A DNA stretch of 12,423 nt from Croceicoccus sp. (GCA_029936705.1 JAPYSD010000045.1:1-12423), one strand, 5' to 3'. Positions 1 through 7,040 are shown, numbered from the stretch's first letter. Notes: generated by a model not told the origin, from the letters alone. A program made the numbers and translations.

Positions 1-215
1 CGGCGCCGTTCGGGCAGCAGCGTCACCATGCACTGGCAGCAGGTTCCCATGTTACAAAACAGCCCGCGCGGCCTTCCGCCGGTGTCCCGCGTGATGCGCG
101 ACGAAAGCTGGATGAGCGCGGCCGCAAGCGTCTCGCCGGGATAGGCTTGCACCCGTATGCCATCGACCATGATCTCGATGGGGGCCGGGCGCTTGACGGA
201 ATGATCGATCCTCAT
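1..215 (-). CDS. (2Fe-2S)-binding small subunit of an FAD-linked amino-acid dehydrogenase (partial, C-terminus missing)
   Basis: Reading the minus strand from ATG at 215 gives 71 codons before the window ends. Residues 13-35 form the beta-hairpin and 'PGETLAAAL' signature of a plant-type ferredoxin fold. Residues 53-64 read FCNMGTCCQCMV, the FCxxGxCxxC iron-sulfur loop, with Cys54, Cys59 and Cys62 as the first three ligands and Cys60 extra; the fourth ligand would lie beyond the edge. Small proteins of this kind (HcnA or LhpF-like, about 90-110 aa) are the electron-transfer subunit of heteromeric dehydrogenases such as D-hydroxyproline dehydrogenase. The ATG lies 3 bp after the stop of the upstream FAD subunit, so the two are surely cotranscribed. 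A larger FAD/NAD(P) subunit would be expected just outside the window. The family call is strong; the substrate is inferred from neighbours. Confidence 0.85.
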   Translation of the reverse strand, partial: MRIDHSVKRPAPIEIMVDGIRVQAYPGETLAAALIQLSSRITRDTGGRPRGLFCNMGTCCQCMVTLLPERR

Positions 216-218
216 CGC

Positions 219-1394
219 CTAGCCCATGAAACTGTTGAGATGTTCGAAACGGGCGGGGGACACGATATCGAGTTCGTCCGCCGGTTTGCCGGCCATCTGC
301 TGCGCGACAAGCCGCGCGAAGGTCGGGCCCAGCGTGAAAGCCGAACCGCCCCCGGCAATCCAGCAACCCGGCATCCTGGGCACTTCCCCCACGATGGGCA
401 ACTGGTCGGCACTGATAGCGGTCATGCCGGTCCAGCTTCGGATCAGGTTCAGCGATTCCACGAACGGGATCGTGTCGATCGCGGCGCGCAAGTTTCCGGC
501 GAGCGAGGCCTCGATCATCTGCGGACGCCGGGCAAGGTCGAAATTGCCATCGGCTTTCTGCGCCAGTCGCGAGGGCCATCCGCCGCCGATGAGCAGATTG
601 CCCGCGCCGGTCTGCTTCATCGAGAGACGCCGCCCGACGTGCTGGACCAGGTGGGGAACGTGATGGTCGGTACGCTCGGTCGCATTCATCAGCAGCGCCA
701 CGGGATAGAGCGGCATGTGCAGATTGATCATCGCGCAGATATGCGGGGTCCACACGCCGCATGCAATCAGCAGTCGCTCGGCTTTCGCCCGGCCATTTTC
801 GTATTGCACCTCGAATCCCGTCCCGCTCCGCTCGACCGCGTGAACCCGGCTCCGCGACCTGAGGTCGGCGCCCTGCTGCTTCGCGGCATTCGCAAAGGCC
901 CTCGTGACGTAACGCGCATCGGCGTAGCCCTCGTCGGGTGAGTAGCCCGCGGCCACGATCTGAGGCGAAAGATAGGGGGCGATCGCACGCGCTTCCTCTC
1001 CTTCGAGCAGCCGGGTATTCAGACCCTCCTCGTTTTCACGGGTGATCTTGCGCTCGAGCAGGGCGACCTGCTCGGCATCCTCCGCGACCATCAGTCCGCC
1101 GTTCATGGTGACATGCAGATCGGCATTCAGCGCGGATTCAAGGCTTCGCCAATCTTCGATGGCGAGCCGGCTGAGCGCAGCGGTTTGCGATGCCTGCGCG
1201 GCCTGTGCATCGCTGCTCTCGAGAAAGCGGCGTTCAAGCTGGAAGTGCAGTGATCCGGCGTTCTGGCCCGAAGCGCCCATGCCGACCTGATTGGCCTCGA
1301 GCAGCAGGACGTCGGCCCCGGCAGAAGCGAGATGCCAGGCTGTCGCGCATCCGACGAGGCCTCCGCCAATGATCAGGACATCCGCATTTCGCAT
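219..1394 (-). CDS. FAD-dependent oxidoreductase, DAO family (candidate D-hydroxyproline dehydrogenase catalytic subunit)
   Basis: 391 aa, the usual length for DAO-family amine oxidases. The N-terminus is a Rossmann FAD site: GGGLVG at residues 10-15 and Glu33 at the end of the second strand to hold the ribose. The C-terminal 'GCWIAGGGSAFTLGPTFARLVAQ' stretch, close to residue 350, is the second FAD-contacting segment typical of sarcosine oxidase beta and LhpB-like subunits. No signal peptide, so cytoplasmic. It starts 5 bp after the stop of the DapA-like gene and is followed 3 bp later by a 2Fe-2S subunit. In known hydroxyproline pathways this trio oxidises cis-4-hydroxy-D-proline and deaminates the product. 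The family assignment is seen directly; the substrate is inferred and could instead be another D-amino acid or N-methyl amino acid. Confidence 0.85.
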   Translation of the reverse strand: MRNADVLIIGGGLVGCATAWHLASAGADVLLLEANQVGMGASGQNAGSLHFQLERRFLESSDAQAAQASQTAALSRLAIEDWRSLESALNADLHVTMNGGLMVAEDAEQVALLERKITRENEEGLNTRLLEGEEARAIAPYLSPQIVAAGYSPDEGYADARYVTRAFANAAKQQGADLRSRSRVHAVERSGTGFEVQYENGRAKAERLLIACGVWTPHICAMINLHMPLYPVALLMNATERTDHHVPHLVQHVGRRLSMKQTGAGNLLIGGGWPSRLAQKADGNFDLARRPQMIEASLAGNLRAAIDTIPFVESLNLIRSWTGMTAISADQLPIVGEVPRMPGCWIAGGGSAFTLGPTFARLVAQQMAGKPADELDIVSPARFEHLNSFMG

Positions 1395-1399
1395 TCGAA

Positions 1400-2320
1400 C
1401 TACATGCGCCCGGCGGCAACCAGAGTCTTCCTGATTTCGTCGAGATATTCGTCGGCAACGTCGCGCAGCGGTGCGCGGACACGGCCGCCCGGAAGGCCCT
1501 GAAGGTTGAGCGCAGCCTTGAGCACGGCCGGTCCCGAGCCGAACCGTCCGGTCAGTTCGGGTGTGTACCAGTCATCGAGAATCAGCCGATCCTTGCGGCC
1601 GCATGCCCGCGCTTCGTCGATCTTGCCGGCCCAGAGATTGTTGTAGAAGTCCGGTTGGACCCGGCCAAGCACGCCGCCAGCGCCCATCGTGCCGTCGCCG
1701 CCTCGCGCCTCGAGCAAGGCAAGGCCATGTTCGTCCATCGAGTGGCCGAATACGCGGACCTTGTCATTCAGCGCGAAGAAGGTCGTGGCGAAACGGCGCA
1801 GATCGGATGTCGATTGCTTGATCGCGACGATATTCTCAATCTCGGCGAGCTGGGCCAGCAGTTCGGGCGGCATGTCGATCCCCGTTCCGGGCGGCCAGTT
1901 ATAGACGCAGATCGGCAGAGGACTATGCGCCGAAATATCGGTGTAGAAGTCGACGATCTCGGCCGGGCTGGGCCGCAGATACGGCGGGGGCGTCACGAGA
2001 ATGCCTTCGAACCCATGCTCGCCCGCACATTTGGCGAGCGCGATCACCTCGGACGGCGTGAAGGCCGAACATCCGGCTAACAGCGACATGCGGCTGCCCA
2101 ACTGCTCGCCGACGGCCTTGAACAATGCCTTGCGTTCTTCCGGTGACAGGCTGGTCCACTCGCCGGTCGTTCCGGCGATCACCAGGCCGTGCATGCCTTC
2201 CGCTTCAAGCCACTCGAGCAATTCACCCAGCGCGCGGAAATCAAGCTGTCGCTCCTCGTCGAAAGGAGTCGTGATAGCTGGGATATAGCCTTTCCAGCTT
2301 ACGCGATTTCGCTTGTTCAA
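1400..2320 (-). CDS. Dihydrodipicolinate synthase family lyase (candidate pyrroline-4-hydroxy-2-carboxylate deaminase)
   Basis: 306 aa from a TTG start at 2320, matching the ~300 aa norm. The open frame extends upstream to 2443, but those 41 residues look unlike the family and lack a ribosome site, whereas GGAGAG precedes the TTG at good spacing. The class I aldolase signature is complete: GTTGE at 50-54, Tyr140 in VYNWPPGTG, and the Schiff-base Lys168 in VAIKQS. It is probably not the lysine-biosynthesis enzyme, because it heads a catabolic operon with a DAO-type dehydrogenase and a ferredoxin-like subunit. That context matches the deaminase that converts the oxidised hydroxyproline product to alpha-ketoglutarate semialdehyde. 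N-acetylneuraminate-lyase-like or other keto-acid aldolase activity is possible. It is transcribed away from the LysR gene and has the 2418-2432 dyad 97 bp upstream. Confidence 0.85.
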   Translation of the reverse strand: MNKRNRVSWKGYIPAITTPFDEERQLDFRALGELLEWLEAEGMHGLVIAGTTGEWTSLSPEERKALFKAVGEQLGSRMSLLAGCSAFTPSEVIALAKCAGEHGFEGILVTPPPYLRPSPAEIVDFYTDISAHSPLPICVYNWPPGTGIDMPPELLAQLAEIENIVAIKQSTSDLRRFATTFFALNDKVRVFGHSMDEHGLALLEARGGDGTMGAGGVLGRVQPDFYNNLWAGKIDEARACGRKDRLILDDWYTPELTGRFGSGPAVLKAALNLQGLPGGRVRAPLRDVADEYLDEIRKTLVAAGRM

Positions 2321-2324
2321 GATT

Positions 2325-2330
2325 CTCTCC
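2325..2330 (-). promoter_or_regulatory. Ribosome binding site deciding a TTG start
   Basis: On the minus strand GGAGAG lies 4 nt before TTG at 2320 (6 nt from the GGAG core). No other start in this frame has a comparable site, and starting here gives the family's normal N-terminus a few residues before the WKGYIPAITTPF strand. Confidence 0.7.
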
Positions 2331-2417
2331 ACGCAACTGCATACCTTGGCTGTAACGCCGATTGCGGGGTTGCGACGAAGCGAGCTTCTCGGCAATAACA
2401 ATGAAGTAGCATTTTTG

Positions 2418-2432
2418 TTGCGTTTGCCGCAA
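2418..2432. promoter_or_regulatory. Operator candidate 1: TTGCG-N5-CGCAA dyad (LysR-type T-N11-A box)
   Basis: The sequence TTGCGTTTGCCGCAA is a perfect 5-bp inverted repeat with a 5-bp spacer and contains T-N11-A, the LysR-family consensus. It sits in the 186-bp divergent gap, 74 bp before the LysR start (2507) and 97 bp before the DapA-like start (2320). This is the usual place for a LysR protein to control both itself and its divergent target. Two further TTGCG half-sites occur at 2362-2366 and 2370-2374. The same dyad recurs at 5554 and 6987, which supports it as a real site. Confidence 0.7.
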
Positions 2433-2506
2433 ACTTTCCACAATCGGTGTCACGGGACGAGCGATAGGCTTTAGGGAGAGATCCGAACCAGGGGGGTGGT
2501 TATAAA

Positions 2507-3438
2507 ATGTGGGACAACGCGCTCAACTATTTCTACGAGGCCGCGAATCTGGGCTCGATGCGGCTTGCCAGCGAGAAGGTGGGTGTCGCCGTTTCGTCGA
2601 TCAGTCGGCAGATCAGCCAGCTCGAGGCCACGATGGGGCTTGCACTGATCGAGCCGGGCCGCCGCTCCATCAGGCTGACCGATGCGGGCCGCATGGTCCT
2701 CGACTTTCACCGCCGCCAGCTTGCCGACCGCGAGGCGCTGTTCAACCAGCTGCAGGAGCTGCGCGAGGTCAAGACGGGGCACGTGGCGCTGGCCGTCGGC
2801 GAAGGGTTCATCAGCAATTCGTTCACGAAAACGATGGATCAGTTCCAGCGGCGCAATCCGGGAATAGCCGTTACGGTGAACAGCTGTGCCAGTACCGAGA
2901 TCGTGCGCATGGTGCTGGACGATGAGGTGCACATCGGCATGATCCTGCACGTCACCGACGAACCCAAAATCCGCACGCGGCTCAGCGTGAGCCAGCCTCT
3001 TACGGCGTTGTGTTCGCCCGACCATCCTGCCGCCAAGCTCGATTCCGTAACGCTGGCGGATCTTGCCGAATACTCGCTCTGCCTGCCTCCCAAGGGCTTT
3101 CGCATTCGCGCATCGCTGGCGCAGGCCGAACGGCGCGCGCGTGTCATGCTTGAGCCGATGTTGGTGACGACCTCGATCCAGATGATGCGCGAAATGGCCA
3201 AGGCCGGCCGCATGGTAACCGTCCTGCCGCGTATCTCAGCCGTTGCCGAACTGAAGGCAGCCTGGTGGCGCGGCCGCTCCGCGATCCGGAGCTTGAATAT
3301 TCGACCGTCAGCCTGATCCATCGGCTTGGCCGTCAACTCGATGGTGCGCCTGCGAGACTGCTTTCGCTGCTGGAAAACAGCCTGAAGAACTGGTCACCTT
3401 CGGAATTGGACGGCGAGGGGCCTGGTACGGTGAGCTGA
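2507..3438 (+). pseudogene. LysR-type transcriptional regulator, C-terminus frameshifted
   Basis: The ATG at 2507 follows a G-rich AGGGGGG stretch about 10 nt upstream. Residues 1-62 are the winged helix-turn-helix (FYEAANLGSMRLASEKVGV, then SISRQISQLE and LTDAGR), and about 90-250 form the LysR substrate-binding fold. In frame, the gene runs to a stop at 3316 (269 aa), but residues 251-269 (AAWWRGRSAIRS...) look random. From 3256 the +1 frame continues as a sensible LysR tail (GSLVARPLRDPELEYSTVSL and onward) to TGA at 3436-3438. Restoring one base near 3254-3258, for example GG to GGG, gives 310 aa, the normal family length. The lesion may be real decay or a homopolymer sequencing error; if real, the last effector-domain helices are lost. 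It is the natural candidate to bind the three TTGCG-N5-CGCAA dyads. Confidence 0.8.
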
Positions 3439-3486
3439 CGGCACCGCGATCGAGATGAGGACCACGAAAAGCGCATCGATGTTCAT
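3436..3486 (-). pseudogene. Possible remnant: first residues of a membrane transporter (sodium:solute symporter-like)
   Basis: On the minus strand an ATG at 3486 opens MNIDALFVVLISIAVPS, a hydrophobic first helix, and is then lost as the sequence runs into the end of the convergent LysR gene. Its ATG overlaps the stop of the preceding remnant as ATGA, the junction commonly seen between a DUF3311 gene and a following sodium:solute symporter. Only about 17 residues remain, so the family is a guess from context; the truncated translation-coupled start is what the sequence shows. Confidence 0.3.
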
Positions 3487-3581
3487 TGGCCGCCAAGCGA
3501 TGTCACGAGCGGAACGAACCCGATCTGCCGGATGAAGGGAAGCAGCAGCAGCCAGCGGTGGATCTAGTTGCGCGTGCTCAC
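3483..3581 (-). pseudogene. Degraded small membrane protein, DUF3311-like remnant
   Basis: On the minus strand a GTG at 3581 overlaps the TGA of the DUF885 gene (GTGA), a translational-coupling junction. It reads MSTRN, an in-frame TAG (3564-3566), then IHRWLLLLPFIRQIGFVPLV and TSLGGQ, to a stop at 3483. The segment from HRW to VPLV resembles the first transmembrane helix of DUF3311 proteins, which are about 60-80 aa and usually paired with a sodium:solute symporter. Here the second helix is absent, as if removed by an internal deletion, and the premature TAG breaks what is left. The match is from memory of the family and rests on about 20 residues; the paired start codons and the in-frame continuation after TAG are seen directly. 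Confidence 0.4.
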
Positions 3582-5413
3582 GCGGTCATTCCCCCGCCGG
3601 AAGCGATCCATGCATCGACCTTTGCTTCCAGCACGTCCATGGGCAGGCAGCCGGTGCCCAGCACCTGGTGGTGGTAATCCCGGACATCGAACGACGCGCC
3701 TAGCTCTTGCGCAGACCGTTCGCGCAGTTCGCGGAATTTCAGCTGGCCGATCTTGTACGCGCATGCCTGCGCCGGATAGGCAATGTATCGGTCGATCTCG
3801 ACCTCGACATCGCGCTGTGCCATCGACGTGTTGTCCAGTATGAAATCGATCGCCTTCTGCCGACTCCACTTCCTGGCATGAATGCCGGTGTCGACGACCA
3901 GCCGAACCGCGCGCAACATTTCCATGTCGTAATGGCCGAACATCTGCATCGGGTCCTTGAACATGCCCAGTTCCGGCCCGAGCGATTCCGCGTAGAGACC
4001 CCAGCCTTCGGAGAATGCGGTTGCCGAGCCATAGCGCAGCAGCGGCGGCAGCGCTTCGTTTTCACGTGCCAGCGTGATCTGGAAATGATGTCCGGGAATG
4101 CCTTCGTGCAGCGTGAGCGTCTCCAGCGTCGGGATCGGCCGGGTATCCAGCATGGACATGTTGAAGAAGAGCACGCCCGGCGTCGTGCCATCGGGCGGGC
4201 CGGGGCGATAATACCCGGTGCCGCGCTGGTCGCCGAGTGCAGGCAGCGGGCGTACCTCGAAGGGGGCCTCCGGGCGCTCGTGAAACAACGTCGGGATGCC
4301 CGGCCATATGCGCGCCTCTATGGCCTCGAAGCGTGCGAGGAGTTCCTCGGGCGTCTTGCAATAGAACCTGGGGTCGGTGCGGATGTATTCGAAGAATGCC
4401 TTGAGATCGCCGTCGAAACCCACTTCCCTGCGCACGTCTTCCATCCGGGCGCGAATGCGGGCGACTTCGGACAGGCCGAGCGAATGGATCGTTTCCGGCG
4501 GCAGTGTCGTCGTCGTGTGGTGCCGCAGTTCCCAGGCGTAGAGCTGGTCGCCGCCCTTCATCGCCCAGCGGCCAGGCTCTGGATTGGCGGCGGGAAGATA
4601 TCTGCCGCGAAGCATGTCCTGCCACAGTGCATAGCCCGGATAGATCTTCCCCGTAATCCGTTCCCTGAACGCCTGCGAGATCCGCTGGCGTTCGGCAGGC
4701 GAGAAGCTGGCGGGCATACGCTCGATCGGGGATCAGAACGGGCTTTCTTCGACCGGCGTGGCCAGCATTGCGTCGACCTGCTTCAGCACATTCTCGACAA
4801 GGATGCGGGGCTGGCGATACCCGTTGTCGAGGCCGTGTTCAGCAAGCTTGACCGCATTCGACAGATAGGCGGCAAACCCGTCCATCCGCTCGAGATTGCG
4901 GTCGTAGTCGGCGACGGTTTCGAAGGGAATGGTTCCGCCAGACACGAAGTCGGGAAATTCGACCTGTAGTCCGAACGAGGGATTGAACGGTGCCATGCGC
5001 TGAACCTCGAAGAGGTCGTCTTCGAAAAGCGCGAGGTCGAGGCGCAGCTTATAGGTGAACACGTCGTAGGCGACCCGGTCGATCGGCGGCAGCTCATTGC
5101 GGTCGATCGCCTGTAGCGCCTGCCATTCGCGTGTCTTGTTGGCCTTCAACTGGCTCCAGTACGCGTCGCTCAACGGATCGACGAATGCAGGCCCCCGGGG
5201 CGCGGCATCGCCGATCTTGCGCACCGCCGAGAGCGGATCGAGCAGGCTCGCGGCGGCGTCGCTGCGCTCGAGCAGGGCGCGAAGCTTTGCCGCCTCTCCG
5301 GTGGGGGCCTGCGCGAAGGCGCCGGCAACCGGTATCGACACCGAGAATGCCCCGAACCCGATCAAGCCAAGAGCGTTGCGGCGGGACGTTTCAAGAAACT
5401 TGGCAGCGGTCAT
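3578..5413 (-). pseudogene. DUF885 metallopeptidase-like protein, Tat-exported, split by one in-frame TGA
   Basis: One frame of 612 codons is interrupted only by TGA at 4733-4735 (codon 227). The 5' part (226 aa) starts at 5413 after AAGGGGAG and has a Tat signal (TSRRNALG, cut near AFA-QA at 34/35). The 3' part carries the DUF885 core: HEGIPGHH at 436-443 and EGWGLYAE at 469-476. The intact paralogue at 10509-12320 (603 aa) aligns across the break, with the stop falling opposite a Leu in its 'LESALLAPALRRL' stretch, so a continuous ancestor is clear. An ATG at 4717 could restart the 3' part (379 aa), but no ribosome site precedes it and it would lack the export signal. Options are a recent nonsense mutation (favoured), sequencing error or readthrough. 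DUF885 proteins look like zinc peptidases, probably acting in the periplasm on peptides here. Confidence 0.85.
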
Positions 5414-5417
5414 CGGA

Positions 5418-5425
5418 CTCCCCTT
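5418..5425 (-). promoter_or_regulatory. Ribosome binding site deciding the DUF885 start
   Basis: AAGGGGAG on the minus strand lies 4 nt before ATG at 5413. The open frame runs on to 5500, but this site and the Tat signal that starts just inside the ATG fix the start at 5413. Confidence 0.7.
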
Positions 5426-5553
5426 TTGCGGATTTGTTGCAACCGTAGCGCCGGATTGAGATTTCGCACGCTTGTTCGCAGCGGCAATATCTGGAGCCAA
5501 GCCATTATTTAACAGTGGCTTACCGGGATATGAGGGGCGATCAGGCAGTTATT

Positions 5554-5568
5554 TTGCGCTTATCGCAA
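5554..5568. promoter_or_regulatory. Operator candidate 2: TTGCG-N5-CGCAA dyad
   Basis: TTGCGCTTATCGCAA sits in the 279-bp divergent gap between the DUF885 gene (start 5413) and the amidohydrolase (start 5693), 140 bp and 124 bp from them. It is the same perfect dyad as at 2418 and shares the downstream CGCAACGAA flank with the copy at 6987. It is placed to control both directions. No convincing -35/-10 pair could be assigned by eye. Confidence 0.7.
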
Positions 5569-5617
5569 CGAAGTTGAATTCTTATTCGCATTGTCCGCAT
5601 CGCCGCTTCCCGCATGT

Positions 5618-5660
5618 TGCGCCCGAGGCGCATGCGTTGCGCAACGCGGCGGATTTCCGC
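5618..5660 (+). other. Three consecutive small hairpins in the amidohydrolase leader
   Basis: Three adjoining inverted repeats lie 33-75 bp before the ATG: TGCGCC-CGA-GGCGCA (5618-5632), the 14-bp perfect palindrome GCGTTGCGCAACGC (5634-5647), and GCGG-ATTT-CCGC (5649-5660). The middle one contains TTGCG and CGCAA overlapped, so it may instead be a variant binding site. There is no T-tract, so it is unlikely to be a simple terminator. Function unknown. Confidence 0.35.
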
Positions 5661-5692
5661 TGCGCTCGACCAACTTCAAGGAGCGACCGGTC

Positions 5693-6985
5693 ATGCCATC
5701 CAATCGCAAAACCACCGTGCAACGTCTACTCGCGGGTGCAAGCGCAGCCGCGGCATTGCTTGCCGCGGGGCACGCATTTGCCGGGACCGTCGCGCTGACC
5801 GGGGGCAATGTCGTGGATATCGACGGCAAAACCCCGATCCTAAATGCAGTCGTGCTGATCGAGGACGAGAAGATCGCCGCCATCGGTCCCGCAGCGTCGA
5901 TAGAGATACCAGCAGACGCCGAAGTGATCGCGCTTCCCGGCAAGTGGCTGATCCCCGGCCTGATGAACATGCATGTTCACCTGGCGCTTAATTTGCCAGG
6001 TGCCTCGCGCGTGCATGATGAAAGCCGCGAGTCGATTGCTTTGCGCATGCTGGATAACGCGCAGAAGTCCCTGCAAACGGGCGTCACGACCATTCGCCTT
6101 ACCGGAGCGCAGGAAGGCATCGATTTCACAGTAAAGAAGATGATCGATAGCGGAGCCTTCGACGGGCCGCGCATCCACACCGCGGGCACCTCGATCGTTC
6201 CTACCGGAGGGCACGGCTCGTACGAAATCAACGGCGCCGCGGAAGCGTCGCGGGCGGTGCGCGAACAGATCAAGCTTGGCGCGACATGGATCAAGCTGGG
6301 CATATCCGGCGGCATTTCGGACACGCACGGCGATATCGCTGCTTCACCATTTACCGACGACGAGCTGCGCACCGCGATCGAGGTTGCGCATCGCAACGGT
6401 GTCCAGGTGACCGGCCACAACGGCTCGCCGATCGCGGCGGAAGTCGCCATCGATGCCGGGATCGACGCTTTCGAACACGGTTACTATCTAACGCCGCCCG
6501 TCCTGACGAGAATGAAGGAGGAAGGGGTCTGGCTGGTCCCCACCATCGTCGTCACCCAGCCGGGGGCGCGTGAATTCTACCAGAAGATCGGTTCGCCCGA
6601 CTGGTATCTCGACAGGGTGGAAACAGCCGGAAAGACGCATTTCAAGACGTTGCAGGATGCCATCCGCATCGGCACGCCCATCGCGCTTGGCAGCGACCAG
6701 TATCCATGGGAGCCCAATTCGGGAACCACCGCGACGATCCGCGAGGCCGAGCTGTATGTTCAGGCGGGCATGACGCCGCTCGAGGCGCTGCGCGCGGGTA
6801 CGATCGAGAGCGCCCGCATGCTGGAAGTCGATGACGAGGTCGGCGCACTGCGACCCGGGTATTATGCCGATATACTCGCGGTAGATGCCGATCCCACCAA
6901 GGACATCTCGGCGCTTAGGACGATCGGTTTCGTCATGAAGGGCGGGAAGACGATCGTCGCCGCCGATGACCCCGCGGCGAATTAA
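5693..6985 (+). CDS. Exported amidohydrolase, COG1228 type (prolidase-like metallohydrolase candidate)
   Basis: 430 aa from ATG at 5693, preceded by AAGGAG; an earlier GTG at 5591 would add 34 residues unlike the family. Residues 1-30 are a Sec signal peptide cut at AFA-G. The mature protein has the small beta domain (TLTGG-like start, 'NVVDIDGK') and a TIM barrel with a full binuclear metal site: His94 and His96 (MHVH), Lys201 (TWIKLGISGG, the carboxylated lysine), His242 (TGHNGS), His262 (FEHG) and Asp335 (LGSDQYPW). COG1228 is annotated as imidazolonepropionase-like, but an exported member with a bridging lysine resembles the characterised Xaa-Pro and Xaa-Arg/Lys dipeptidases. A dipeptidase role fits its place beside DUF885 genes and a TonB receptor. 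The fold and metal site are clear; the substrate is inferred. Confidence 0.9.
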   Translation: MPSNRKTTVQRLLAGASAAAALLAAGHAFAGTVALTGGNVVDIDGKTPILNAVVLIEDEKIAAIGPAASIEIPADAEVIALPGKWLIPGLMNMHVHLALNLPGASRVHDESRESIALRMLDNAQKSLQTGVTTIRLTGAQEGIDFTVKKMIDSGAFDGPRIHTAGTSIVPTGGHGSYEINGAAEASRAVREQIKLGATWIKLGISGGISDTHGDIAASPFTDDELRTAIEVAHRNGVQVTGHNGSPIAAEVAIDAGIDAFEHGYYLTPPVLTRMKEEGVWLVPTIVVTQPGAREFYQKIGSPDWYLDRVETAGKTHFKTLQDAIRIGTPIALGSDQYPWEPNSGTTATIREAELYVQAGMTPLEALRAGTIESARMLEVDDEVGALRPGYYADILAVDADPTKDISALRTIGFVMKGGKTIVAADDPAAN

Positions 6986-6986
6986 T

Positions 6987-7001
6987 TTGCGTAAATCGCA
7001 A
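6987..7001. promoter_or_regulatory. Operator candidate 3: TTGCG-N5-CGCAA dyad
   Basis: TTGCGTAAATCGCAA begins one base after the amidohydrolase stop codon and lies 111 bp before the GTG of the NTF2-like gene. It is identical in both arms to the sites at 2418 and 5554, and its right flank (CGCAACGAA) matches the 5554 copy. Its place suggests that the NTF2-like/TonB-receptor transcript has its own regulated promoter instead of depending on read-through from the amidohydrolase. Confidence 0.7.
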
Positions 7002-7024
7002 CGAATTCCGCCAAGCGATGTCAT

Positions 7025-7040
7025 TGCAACAAATTTGTAA
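7025..7040. promoter_or_regulatory. Secondary dyad near operator 3
   Basis: A 10-bp perfect palindrome ACAAATTTGT (7029-7038) lies inside a looser dyad, TGCAACAAATTTGTAA, 24 bp downstream of operator 3. LysR activators often bind a strong recognition site plus a weaker activation site close to the promoter, and this could be the second. It may also be chance in an AT-rich promoter. Confidence 0.25.

Noticed and set aside
147..941. Plus-strand 264-aa frame opposite the FAD and 2Fe-2S genes
   Set aside because: Antisense shadow; the minus-strand genes have clear cofactor-binding motifs.
3578..4717. The 3' half of the broken DUF885 gene as an independent 379-aa gene
   Set aside because: It shares the frame of the 5' half, has no ribosome site before the ATG at 4717, lacks an export signal and is half of a single family domain.
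4680..4735. The TGA in the DUF885 gene as a selenocysteine codon
   Set aside because: The position is not part of the metal or catalytic motif, the paralogue has Leu there, and only an imperfect stem can be drawn downstream. Sphingomonads are not generally known for selenoproteins.
3707..4969. Plus-strand 420-aa open frame opposite the DUF885 gene
   Set aside because: Antisense shadow of the high-GC DUF885 frame; no ribosome site or recognisable motif.
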